Assembly (NCBI GenBank): GCA_041395625.1
Contig: JAWLAE010000001.1
Location: 930,001 to 994,000 of the forward strand
Direction of reading: 5' to 3'
Source: CADEED01 sp041395625
Lineage (GTDB): Bacteria; Pseudomonadota; Gammaproteobacteria; Steroidobacterales; Steroidobacteraceae
DNA: 64,000 nt
Part shown: positions 36,391-43,475 of the stretch, piece after piece
How positions within the stretch are numbered: position 1 is the stretch's first letter
How the letters are laid out: each line of letters starts with the position of its first letter
Made by a program: the position numbers and the translations under genes
The notes under the pieces: model-generated
Database searches by the model: none
The model's input: the letters and a program-made list of their open reading frames with translations, nothing else
What the model was told of the DNA's origin: nothing

Positions 36391-36516
36391 GTATAACAAG
36401 TCGCAGCAGCGGACCGTCCATGGTCCATCGCTGGCGCGCGTCCTGCGCGCCGGAGAGATTAGCGCAGTCAGCGCGCTGAACCGTCCGCGTGCGGCCGCTG
36501 AGCTCAAGCGTTAGGC
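36391..36516 (+). repeat. attC site 5
   Basis: R'' GTATAAC (36391-36397) and R' GTTAGGC (36510-36516) bound 126 bp. The centre GCGCGTCCTGCGCGC forms a hairpin. It closes the gene-less cassette 5. Confidence 0.85.
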
Positions 36517-36549
36517 CGCTACTCGTTCTTCTTTGAGCCCCCAAGTGAT

Positions 36550-36822
36550 ATGAAGATTGATCCCAACGAGGCGGTCATTCCTCTAGAGAAGCTGCGCGAC
36601 TACTTGCTTTCAACGTCCCATCCGATTGGGCGCTACAAATCAGCGTTCTTTCGAGCGCTTGGGTACTCCGCAGACAACGTGTCCACTCTTGAGTTGAACC
36701 TTCGCGCATTGTTGCACGCGGAAATTGGACCGCCCCAGGCGACGGAATATGGCCTGAAATTTGCGGCCGTAGGCACAATTCAAGGCCCAGTTGGGCGTTC
36801 TGCCCGCATCGTATCGGTCTGA
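36550..36822 (+). pseudogene. DUF6883-like protein, cut by an in-frame stop (cassette 6)
   Basis: The 90-residue frame (MKIDPNEAVIPLEKLRDYLL to RSARIVSV) resembles DUF6883 proteins. It stops at TGA 36820-36822. Reading past this stop in the same frame gives IILSGEAVPRFVTAYPE and a TAA at 36874-36876. From memory this matches the family C-terminus, and the family has Trp where the TGA lies (TGG to TGA). So the protein is probably shortened by 18 residues. DUF4926 follows 6 bp after the longer end, the usual partner order. Function is unproven; similar domains occur in polymorphic toxins. Confidence 0.65.
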
Positions 36823-36882
36823 ATTATACTGAGCGGCGAGGCGGTTCCTCGTTTTGTTACCGCGTATCCAGAGTAATCTGCC

Positions 36883-37113
36883 ATGCCGTACAAAGTTCTA
36901 GATACTGTAGTGGTTGCCGCCGATCTGCCGCGGCACGGCTTGAGGCGTGGGGATATTGGGGCGGTTGTCGAGGTCTGTTCAGCGGACCTTCTAGAAGTCG
37001 AGTTTGTGACTGCCGCCGGTCGCACGCAGGCAGTGGTAACGCTCGGTGTGAGCGAAGTGCGTCCGGTGGGCCCGAAAGATCTTCTCGCTGTCCGGCAACT
37101 CGACGCAGCCTAA
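36883..37113 (+). CDS. DUF4926-like protein (cassette 6)
   Basis: The 76-residue product (PYKVLDTVVVAADLPRHGLRRGDIGAVVEVC) is an SH3-like small beta-barrel of the DUF4926 type. These proteins are commonly encoded right after DUF6883 proteins, as here, so an antitoxin or immunity role is plausible but inferred. Its stop overlaps the attC6 R'' box. Confidence 0.75.
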   Translation: MPYKVLDTVVVAADLPRHGLRRGDIGAVVEVCSADLLEVEFVTAAGRTQAVVTLGVSEVRPVGPKDLLAVRQLDAA

Positions 37114-37210
37114 CAATGCGATGCAGCGGACTCCGCTTGGCGTCACGCAACTTGCAAAGATGGCAAGTTGCGCGCCGCTGGCGCGAAGCCGCTGATCGCA
37201 GGCGTTAGGC
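37108..37210 (+). repeat. attC site 6
   Basis: R'' GCCTAAC (37108-37114) and R' GTTAGGC (37204-37210) bound 103 bp. The inner hairpin is GCAACTTGCA/TGGCAAGTTGC. It closes the two-gene cassette 6. Confidence 0.88.
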
Positions 37211-37219
37211 GGCACCCAG

Positions 37220-37525
37220 ATGCCTTCGCAATCGGAACGAGAGCGGCGCAAGGCACTGGCACGCGCCGCTGCAGAGAAGCAAAGGGCCGAGGCAGAGGCG
37301 CGCATGCCCCTGACGAAGAGTGATCTCGCGGCACTATTCCAGTATTTAGACGACGCACTGGGCCAAGGCTGCGATCACTCGCTCCGGCTTACACGAGAGT
37401 TTTTGACGAAGAGATCTCTTCTGGAGGGCGCAGTTGTACCATGGCTTCATTCGTATGGCGGTTTCTGCGATTGCGAAGTGCTAGCCAACGTGGAAGATCA
37501 ATGGCCACGAAAACAACGACGTTAG
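37220..37525 (+). CDS. DUF2695-like protein (cassette 7)
   Basis: The 101-residue product has a charged N-terminal coil (SERERRKALARAAAEKQRAEAEARM) and the DUF2695 core LAALFQYLDDALGQGCDHSLRLTREFL to VVPWLHSYGGFCDCEVLANVED. Family members usually stop soon after ANVE; here the tail WPRKQRR runs into a lone GTTAGGC core at 37521. Most of the cassette's attC seems to be missing. Confidence 0.78.
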   Translation: MPSQSERERRKALARAAAEKQRAEAEARMPLTKSDLAALFQYLDDALGQGCDHSLRLTREFLTKRSLLEGAVVPWLHSYGGFCDCEVLANVEDQWPRKQRR

Positions 37526-37527
37526 GC
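37521..37527 (+). repeat. Lone R' core without an upstream attC partner
   Basis: GTTAGGC overlaps the end of the DUF2695 gene. The nearest RYYYAAC, AGCCAAC at about 37482, would give a site of only about 46 bp, and it lies within conserved coding sequence. This looks like a deletion scar between two cassettes. Confidence 0.5.
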
Positions 37528-37531
37528 GGTC

Positions 37532-37882
37532 ATGTCGAGCGCTACGCCAATGCTCATCGTCTCGCTTGTATTGGCGGTCGTCATGGTCGCCTATGTCGCT
37601 TATCGGATCGTTACCGATCGTCCAGACGGTGCCCCGAGGCATCGACTGTATCCGCTCTCAAGCCGCCCCGGCGACCCATCGATGCCAGCGCGTGGTGACC
37701 GACTCGGCTGGGCGGTCTATACGCTAATGTCGTTGGGGCTACTCGCGTTCACACTGCACATCGGTCTAGAGGCCTTCTCAGTCGACACGCCCGATGCTGT
37801 GACGCACGTATCCGGAGCCGCGATCATGCTCGGCACAGTTCTCCTTGGCGCTGTTGTCGTAAGGCGGTGGCGAAATCGATGA
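37532..37882 (+). CDS. Small membrane protein (cassette 8)
   Basis: The 116-residue product has three predicted transmembrane helices (about residues 6-25, 61-80, 90-110). A loop rich in Pro and Arg separates the first two. No family was recognised. Its own attC begins at 37965 but is broken by the IS3 element. Confidence 0.65.
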   Translation: MSSATPMLIVSLVLAVVMVAYVAYRIVTDRPDGAPRHRLYPLSSRPGDPSMPARGDRLGWAVYTLMSLGLLAFTLHIGLEAFSVDTPDAVTHVSGAAIMLGTVLLGAVVVRRWRNR

Positions 37883-37964
37883 CCTCCTTACACTGCCATG
37901 GCGCGCCACACAGGTTGCTTTACATTCACGTTTCCTCCAGCACATGCGTCAAGAAGAAAGTGCC

Positions 37965-38017
37965 GCCTAACAAGTGGTATATGGACTCCTCCCGCCGGTA
38001 AAGAGACTGATCGATAG
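37965..38017 (+). repeat. Left part of an attC site, cut by IS3
   Basis: R'' GCCTAAC (37965-37971) starts an attC whose remainder, including the R' box, is absent on the far side of the IS3 element. The last 40 bases before the IS do not resemble other attC sites in the array. Confidence 0.6.
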
Positions 38018-38047
38018 TGAGCTTCCCCCCGATTCCCTGACACCGTC

Positions 38048-38914
38048 CTAAGGTAGCCCGGCAGCCTTCTCATAGGCCGCCGGACTAATGTAGCCGATTG
38101 TCGAGTGCCGTCGAAACGGATTGTAGAATCGCTCGACGTAATCGAACAGATCGGCTTTGGCCTGCTCGCGAGTCTGATACCGACGGCGATGCACACGCTC
38201 GATTTTCAGGCTCGAGAAGAAGCTCTCCATCGCCGAGTTGTCCCACACGTCGCCGGACTTGCTCATGCTGCAGACGATCTTCTGTTCGCTCAACAGCCGC
38301 TGGAACTGCTCACTCGTATACTGGCTGCCCTCGTCCGAGTGATGCAGCAAGCTCTGCGGCTTGCCGCGTCGCCAGATCGCCATGATGAGCGCGTCGGTCA
38401 CCAGCTTCGCCGTCATCTGCTCGCTCATCGACCAGCCCACGATGCGCCGCGAGTACAAATCCAGCACGACGGCGAAGTACAGCCATCCTTCGCTCGTCCA
38501 GATGTACGTGAAGTCGGCCACCCAACGCTGATTCGGCCCAGTCGCCTCGAACTGCCGATCCAGCAGGTTCGGCGCAATGCCGCTCTCGCGCCGCTCGCCG
38601 GTGTCCCGCGGCGATCGCTTGCGCTTTGGGCGGGCCTGCAGGCCCGCCCAAAGCATCAGTCGCGCGACCCGCTTGATGTTGCAGGCGAAGCCCCAATCGC
38701 GAAGATCGGCGAGCACTCGCGGACTGCCGTACGTGCTGTCGCTGCGCTCGAAGCTGTGGCGGATCTGCGCCAGGATCTGCTCGTTGCGGATCGCCCTCGC
38801 GCTGCGAGGCCGGCTCAGCCAGTCGTAGAATCCACCACGCGACACACCGAGCATCTCGCACATTTGCCTAACCTGCCAGATCCCTTGGTGCTTCGCGATG
38901 AACGCAAACCTCAT
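38048..38914 (-). CDS. IS3-family transposase OrfB
   Basis: The 288-residue frame has the HTH_21 and rve integrase core. DDE residues lie in WVADFTYIWTSEGW, LLHHSDEGSQYTS and the NSAMESFFSSLKIE glutamate. It is probably made as an OrfAB fusion by -1 frameshifting at the A9 run (minus strand, 38944-38952). A perfect 32-bp palindrome lies inside the gene at 38623-38654. Confidence 0.92.
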   Translation of the reverse strand: MRFAFIAKHQGIWQVRQMCEMLGVSRGGFYDWLSRPRSARAIRNEQILAQIRHSFERSDSTYGSPRVLADLRDWGFACNIKRVARLMLWAGLQARPKRKRSPRDTGERRESGIAPNLLDRQFEATGPNQRWVADFTYIWTSEGWLYFAVVLDLYSRRIVGWSMSEQMTAKLVTDALIMAIWRRGKPQSLLHHSDEGSQYTSEQFQRLLSEQKIVCSMSKSGDVWDNSAMESFFSSLKIERVHRRRYQTREQAKADLFDYVERFYNPFRRHSTIGYISPAAYEKAAGLP

Positions 38915-39203
38915 CGCGGTTCCCTCGCGAAGTACGCAATGGCTTTTTTTTTGAAATGTCGCGCTCCGCCCGGGTCTTGGCCAGCTCGCGCTTCAGCCGT
39001 GACACCTCGGCATCATCGGGACGCTGCCGACCGCGTCCAGGAAACGCCTGGGCGCCGTTCTGCTTGGCGTCTCGAACCCACTTGCGCAACACGTTCTCGT
39101 GCAGGTCCAAATCTTTGGCCGCCTGCGAGACCGTCATGCCACGCTCGCGCACCAGCCTCACCGCCTCGTGCTTGAACTCCACCGTGAAAGATCGCCTTCC
39201 CAT
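38868..39203 (-). CDS. IS3-family transposase OrfA
   Basis: The 111-residue frame has an HTH_Tnp_1 domain (RSFTVEFKHEAVRLVRERGMTVSQAAKDLDLHENVLRKW) and a leucine-zipper-like tail (DDAEVSRLKRELAKTRAERD). It overlaps orfB. After DIS the coding run KKK is the A9 slippery site. Confidence 0.92.
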   Translation of the reverse strand: MGRRSFTVEFKHEAVRLVRERGMTVSQAAKDLDLHENVLRKWVRDAKQNGAQAFPGRGRQRPDDAEVSRLKRELAKTRAERDISKKKPLRTSRGNRDEVCVHREAPRDLAG

Positions 39204-39264
39204 CCCACACCTCCAAGGTCATCATCATCCTAACCTCGGTGTCCGGTGAATGGGGGGAAGCTCA

Positions 39265-39504
39265 GGTGACGCTTGGGACGGATCGGATCTGTTCATGGAG
39301 GCAGCGCATCCCGATGGAAAGAAAACGGGCTTCTTGTTCGCAACCGATCGAGCGCGACACGTACTTGCTGAGTGCGCAGGTGGTGCGCTTGAATTCGCCA
39401 GTTTAGCCACGGCTGAGACATGGTGCCCCATGGTTGAGCTTGGGATGCCAAGTAGGCTACCGAGGAATCATCCGTTCACCCTTGTGCCAAAGGGAGTCGG
39501 CTAA
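39265..39504 (+). pseudogene. Truncated cassette gene after the IS3 element
   Basis: A plus-strand frame continues out of the IS3 right end and codes GDAWDGSDLFMEAAHPDGKK and FLFATDRARHVLAECAGG. This reads like the C-terminal 79 residues of a soluble protein. The pattern W-GSDLF with a later F-FATD-A resembles some immunity or DUF1629-like proteins, which is tentative. Its 5' part, its start and the preceding R' core are missing. An ATG at 39250 inside the IS end could still start it. Confidence 0.55.
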
Positions 39505-39629
39505 CAAACACATGCAGCGCGCCGGGACCCATAAAGTGCTTGGGCGCGGGCGAGGGGTCCTAGTGCCTCGTTCAGCGCCGCGCGCCCGCGTGCTGTCAGG
39601 TCGGCGTGCGGGCGCTGATGTGAACCGTT
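39499..39629 (+). repeat. attC site 9, left part (split by IS1182)
   Basis: R'' GGCTAAC (39499-39505) starts the site. It runs to ...AACCGTT at 39629, where the IS1182 element enters. The R' box resumes as GTTAGGT at 41370-41376. Without the IS and one GTT copy the site would be about 135 bp. Confidence 0.8.
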
Positions 39630-41369
39630 GAAGCTGTAGAAAATATCTTTTCGAAGATGAGAGTTTCTCTCGCCAGTGCGGTTGGCGAAGTAGAAGCGAT
39701 TCGGTCTCGATGATCGATCCGATCTCCGCGATGTCTACTTAGTTCTTCGTGCCGATCTTCCCGTACCGCATCAGCTTCTCGATGTTGTGGACCAGGCAGT
39801 ACAACTTCCACTGCGTGTCGACCTTGCGCCGGCCGCGTAGCGTGAAGCGGTTCAGTCGTTTGTTGTGGCGCAGGTTCGCGAACACCGGCTCGACCGTGGC
39901 AAAGCGCCATCCGTAGCGACGCCGTCCTTCGGGACTATCGATCTTGCGTTTCATGCGCGCGGTCGCAGATTCGGGTGCATCCGAGGCTTTGCCTCTGAAG
40001 AACGTGACCTGTCTTCCAGCGGACTTCTCAGGATGTCGAAGACATCGCGTGCGCAGTGGGCATGACCGACACGTTGAGTCGGCGGCACGGAACCGATCTC
40101 CGATAAAGCCGCGCTGGTCGCGGTGTGTCCCGCTTCTCTGCATCGGCTTGCCGGCGGGGCAGACGCAGGTGCGCTGCTCGGGATCGAACGCGAAGTCGGC
40201 AGGGGTGAATAACGTCGGCTTGTCCGAGGCGGGTGACTTGTCGTGCAGCGGATCCGGGTTTTGCTGATGCCGATCCTGCGTGGCGAAGCGCGCATCGCGC
40301 TGGCGCATGCCGTTGTCGGCCACCAGCGCGTCGATGCCTTGAGCCTCCAGCGTCTTGAGGTTCTGCTCGCTGTGGTAGCCCGCGTCGGCCGTGATCAGTG
40401 ACGCGGGACGGAGTATGTCCTTCATGCCCTCGACGACACCGAGCAACAGCTCCTGCTCGGAGCCGGTGCCGTGCGCCTGCGCTTCGACAATGACCTGGTG
40501 TCGGGCATCCACGGCGGCGACGCCAGTGTAACCCTGCAGCACGCCCTTGGCGGTGGCCATCTTGGCCGACTCGTTGTCGGTCAGGTTGCTCTTGCGGATC
40601 GAGCCACTCGGGCCTTTGCGATCCGCGTGATCAGACAACCACTCGCGCAGCTTCTGCGCCTCGCGCTGCAAGCCTGCCAGGCGCTGCGCCTGCTTGGTCT
40701 GCAGATCCGCTTCGGCCGGCTTATCGTCCTGATCGCGGTGTCGCTGCAGCATCGTCGAGGCCGCCGCCTCGAGCTTGTCGAGCTGCTTCTGGAACTCTGC
40801 CCGCGTGCCGCTGCGCGCCTTGGCCGCGTTGCTCGGCAGCTTCACCCCGTCGATCGCGAACATCTCCTGAGCGATCAATCCCTGGCTCAAGCAGATCGAC
40901 AATATCGCCGCAAAGACCTGCGCAATGTCCTTCTCTCGTCCGCTCACGAATCCAGCAATCGTCGTGAAGTGCGGTGCGCTGTCGCCGCTCAGCGCCATGA
41001 ACGTCACGTGATCGCGGCAGGCCCGCTCGATCGCGCGGCTGCTGACGATCCCCTGTGAGTAGGCAAACAGCACGACCTTCAGCAGTATCGCCGGCGGATA
41101 GGCCGCCGATCCGCGCTCATCGTTGTGGTAGTGAGCGTCGAAGTGCGACAGGTCGAGCTCGTGATCGATCAGATGTGCGAGCGCATGTTCGAACGTCCCG
41201 GGCAGCAGCTGGCGGCTCAGATCTACCGCCAGCAGCTTCATCCCGCTATCCACGTCCTTGTATCGGGCCATGCCGTCGATTCCCCGGACACAAATGTCAG
41301 AACTTCGACCGGGCATTGCGGCTCGAGTTCTTCAGGGGCATGATCGGAACATGAATTTTCTACAGCTTC
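39630..41369 (-). mobile_element. IS1182-family insertion sequence
   Basis: The 1740-bp element has 15-bp perfect terminal inverted repeats GAAGCTGTAGAAAAT (39630-39644) and its complement (41355-41369). It is flanked by a 3-bp direct repeat GTT, which is the start of an attC R' core. Confidence 0.9.
39739..41271 (-). CDS. IS1182-family transposase
   Basis: The product (510 aa from the ATG at 41271, or 525 aa from 41316) has the IS1182/DUF772 N-terminal domain (LLPGTFEHALAHLIDHELDLSHFD; FAYSQGIVSSRAIERACRDHVTFMALSGD). It also has DDE-type acidic residues (FAIDGVKLPSN; LITADAGYHSEQNL) and a zinc-like Cys cluster (STCRSCPLRTRCLRH). It appears intact. Confidence 0.93.
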   Translation of the reverse strand: MARYKDVDSGMKLLAVDLSRQLLPGTFEHALAHLIDHELDLSHFDAHYHNDERGSAAYPPAILLKVVLFAYSQGIVSSRAIERACRDHVTFMALSGDSAPHFTTIAGFVSGREKDIAQVFAAILSICLSQGLIAQEMFAIDGVKLPSNAAKARSGTRAEFQKQLDKLEAAASTMLQRHRDQDDKPAEADLQTKQAQRLAGLQREAQKLREWLSDHADRKGPSGSIRKSNLTDNESAKMATAKGVLQGYTGVAAVDARHQVIVEAQAHGTGSEQELLLGVVEGMKDILRPASLITADAGYHSEQNLKTLEAQGIDALVADNGMRQRDARFATQDRHQQNPDPLHDKSPASDKPTLFTPADFAFDPEQRTCVCPAGKPMQRSGTHRDQRGFIGDRFRAADSTCRSCPLRTRCLRHPEKSAGRQVTFFRGKASDAPESATARMKRKIDSPEGRRRYGWRFATVEPVFANLRHNKRLNRFTLRGRRKVDTQWKLYCLVHNIEKLMRYGKIGTKN

Positions 41370-41381
41370 GTTAGGTGCACG

Positions 41382-41816
41382 TTGCGCACTCCTCTCGACG
41401 ACGCATACACGTGGTTCTGTGATTCCGTGAATTACGATCAGTTGCTGGCAATTGTCGTCAGGGAGGGGAGACGCTCAAGCGAGCCGGAGGACGTGGAAGT
41501 CGCTGGAGCAGTGATCAGGGACACGTATGCGATAGACTCGCCCGCTCAAGCGAAGCGGTTTATCATTTCTTTTCTCCGCCCAATCGCATGGCAAGTTGTT
41601 GATGAATCGTATACTTCGCTTGATGAGTCGGAGGTCCGGGATGACACGGGGTTCGTTCAAAGGATCCATCGATCCAAATATCTCAGCTACGTCGAAGCGA
41701 CTCATGGCTGGTTCACTGCCGTTAGTGGGCCTGCGACCCATTTTCGTGTGTGGACCGAGAACGTTGTCGTTGATATTGTCGCTCACCAGGGACCGACAGT
41801 CGAATCGTACACCTAA
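41382..41816 (+). CDS. Hypothetical protein (cassette 9)
   Basis: The 144-residue soluble product starts at a TTG close to the GTTAGGT core left by the IS1182 insertion. It is alpha/beta in character (YDQLLAIVVREGRRS; WFTAVSGPATHFRVWTENVVVDIV). No family was recognised. Its stop lies within the attC10 R'' box. Confidence 0.6.
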   Translation: MRTPLDDAYTWFCDSVNYDQLLAIVVREGRRSSEPEDVEVAGAVIRDTYAIDSPAQAKRFIISFLRPIAWQVVDESYTSLDESEVRDDTGFVQRIHRSKYLSYVEATHGWFTAVSGPATHFRVWTENVVVDIVAHQGPTVESYT

Positions 41817-41932
41817 CACCCGGTTGCAGTGGGCGGTGATTCGGCAGCGTGGGCTCGCCGCCAGTGCCTCATTGCATTGTGCACATGCGGCGCGCTGGAC
41901 GGACAAGCGTACCGCCGCTGAACCGGGACGTT
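41811..41932 (+). repeat. attC site 10, left part (split by IS1111-type element)
   Basis: R'' ACCTAAC (41811-41817) runs to GGGACGTT at 41932. The rest of the R' core, AGGC, is at 43454-43457. Rejoining gives a complete GTTAGGC and a 126-bp site. Confidence 0.85.
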
Positions 41933-41949
41933 GATATGACTTCGTTCTT

Positions 41950-42230
41950 GTCAAATATCTGATTGAGAAGTGGCGTTGCTGTTCATGGCGGCTGCAAAGG
42001 CCATGGGAACAGACGCAGCCAGTAAACACGACGGTTGATCATGCTGATATCCGCGGGCTGGGTACCGCCTCACTTGTGTCCGTCAAGCGCCTGCTTCGGT
42101 CTAGGATCGAGGGTCTAAGCCTCATAACGTCCTCGAAGGTTGCGCGGTTAACCGGGGCTGCGTCTGTACCGATGGCCTCTCCCGTGTTCATGGATGCTCG
42201 ATTGGCGCGCGTGATGGGGATCCGATCGCT
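41950..42230 (-). ncRNA. Candidate guide (bridge/seek) RNA of the IS1111-type element
   Basis: About 280 non-coding bases lie between the transposase stop and the element end, where IS1111-group elements encode their guide RNA. A 6-bp stem (42107-42112 with 42131-42136) encloses an 18-nt loop that reads ACGTTATGAGGCTTAGAC on the minus strand. With the closing GG this gives GGACGTT and AGGC, the two sides of the insertion target. The exact RNA ends are unknown. Confidence 0.5.
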
Positions 42231-43343
42231 TCAGCGCGGTAGCGGAACAGTTTTGGCGATCGCCCACAGGAACGCCGCCATTTCTCGTGCGATGGCAACG
42301 ACGACCTGATTGACGTGCTTTCTGGCCCGCAGTTTACGAAAGCGCTGACACAACCGGACTTGCGCCTTCCAAGACAGATCCTGCAGCGGCTTGGGTAACA
42401 ACTCGAGTCGTTTTTGCAAATGCTCACTGACCTTGGCCGGGTGGCGGTAGGCCCATGCACTTTCTACCAACACGCGTCGCGCATGGTTGTTGCCGCACTT
42501 GGTGATCGGCCCTTGTCGACGTCGCTCACCAGTAGAGTATTCGCTGGAGGTCAGGCCGAGGTAGCTCATCAGCTGTTTTGGATGGTCAAAGCGACGCAGA
42601 TCTCCCAGCTCGGCAGTCAGGGTGATAGCGGTAGTGAACTGCACGCCTCGCATCGCTTGCAGGGCGTCCACCACAGGCGCCAGCCACCACTGCGGGACGT
42701 GTTCGCGCAGCTGCTGATCCAAGCGCTGCACCCGTTCAGTCTGCTCATTGATGGCGCGCAGATACTCCTGGAACACGATCTGTTGCGCGGAGGTTGCACA
42801 AACCACCCGTGCCAACCAGCGCAGATGCGCCGCGCCCCAACTCGCACGGCCTTCGTAGCGGATATCCTGTCGCAGCAAGAACGCCTTCAACCGATACTTG
42901 CCGGCCTTCAGATCCCGCATCGCATCTTCGCGGGCGCGTGACAGATCCCGAATCGCTTCGTCCTCAACGCCGGGGATGTGGATCGCTGTCAGCTCGCCCG
43001 CTCGGTGCAGGCGTGCCAACTGTGCCGCGTCGCGTCGATCGGTCTTGACCCGGTCTCCAGGCTTCTTCGGGATCAGCGAGGGGGCGACGATCTGGCACTC
43101 GATCCCCTGTCGGCTAAGGTAGCGGTGCAACCAGAAGCCGCTGGGTCCCGCCTCATACACCACATGCAGCTGCCGTGCCTTGCCACGCAGCGCTCTGAAC
43201 GCCTTGTCGATATCACATTGCCGCGTGCCGATCTTGCCCACCGACACCACCTCGGCCCCGGTCTGGTTGCTGGCATACGCGATGGCAATCGACTCCTTAT
43301 GAACATCAAGACCAATAAACAACTCAGTGCTAGAGTGACGCAT
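42231..43343 (-). CDS. IS110-family (DEDD) transposase
   Basis: The 370-residue product starts at the ATG at 43343. The RuvC-like N-terminal domain has ELFIGLDVHKES (Asp at residue 13), VVYEAGPSG, and VKTDRRDAAQLARLHRAGEL. The C-terminal Tnp_20 domain has AMRGVQFTTAITLTAELGD and the serine region YLGLTSSEYSTGERRRQG. Enzymes of this family use a DEDD site and a serine, guided by an element-encoded RNA. The gene appears intact. Confidence 0.94.
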   Translation of the reverse strand: MRHSSTELFIGLDVHKESIAIAYASNQTGAEVVSVGKIGTRQCDIDKAFRALRGKARQLHVVYEAGPSGFWLHRYLSRQGIECQIVAPSLIPKKPGDRVKTDRRDAAQLARLHRAGELTAIHIPGVEDEAIRDLSRAREDAMRDLKAGKYRLKAFLLRQDIRYEGRASWGAAHLRWLARVVCATSAQQIVFQEYLRAINEQTERVQRLDQQLREHVPQWWLAPVVDALQAMRGVQFTTAITLTAELGDLRRFDHPKQLMSYLGLTSSEYSTGERRRQGPITKCGNNHARRVLVESAWAYRHPAKVSEHLQKRLELLPKPLQDLSWKAQVRLCQRFRKLRARKHVNQVVVAIAREMAAFLWAIAKTVPLPR

Positions 43344-43475
43344 GGCTGGCCTCCGTTGTGTTACCTGTACCGCGTGTACTGTGCGGCTCTGGCCCAAGGC
43401 TAACCCGCGTTCATCGCGGAGGTCAGCCTCCTGTCAACGAAGTCATAGTGTCTAGGCGTCACAATTACTCATCCA

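Larger units (their letters stand above)
38018..39264 (-). mobile_element. IS3-family insertion sequence
   Basis: The 1247-bp element has imperfect terminal inverted repeats: TGAGCTTCCCCCC at the left (38018) and its complement GGGGGGAAGCTCA at the right end (39264). It carries overlapping orfA and orfB. No target duplication is seen (TAG left, GGT right), and the flanks do not rejoin into an attC, so a deletion on one side is likely. Confidence 0.88.
41933..43453 (-). mobile_element. IS110-family, IS1111-group insertion sequence in an attC
   Basis: Subterminal 11-bp inverted repeats ATGACTTCGTT (41936-41946) and AACGAAGTCAT (43436-43446) lie 3 bp and 7 bp from the inferred ends, the spacing known for the IS1111 group. 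Removing 1521 bp restores GGGACGTT-AGGCGTC with no target duplication. This matches the IS1111-attC subgroup, which targets cassette recombination sites. Confidence 0.87.

Noticed and set aside
37978..38010. ATGGACTCCTCCCG next to the IS3 left end as a remnant of another IS1111-type element
   Set aside because: It recalled IS1111-group termini from memory, but no second end or restored target could be found, so it is not reported as an element.
38105..39175. Long plus-strand frame of 356 codons across the IS3 element
   Set aside because: It is antisense to the two transposase genes and has no protein-like motifs.
42414..42941. Plus-strand frame of 175 codons in the IS1111-type element
   Set aside because: It is antisense to the intact DEDD transposase and lacks recognisable motifs.
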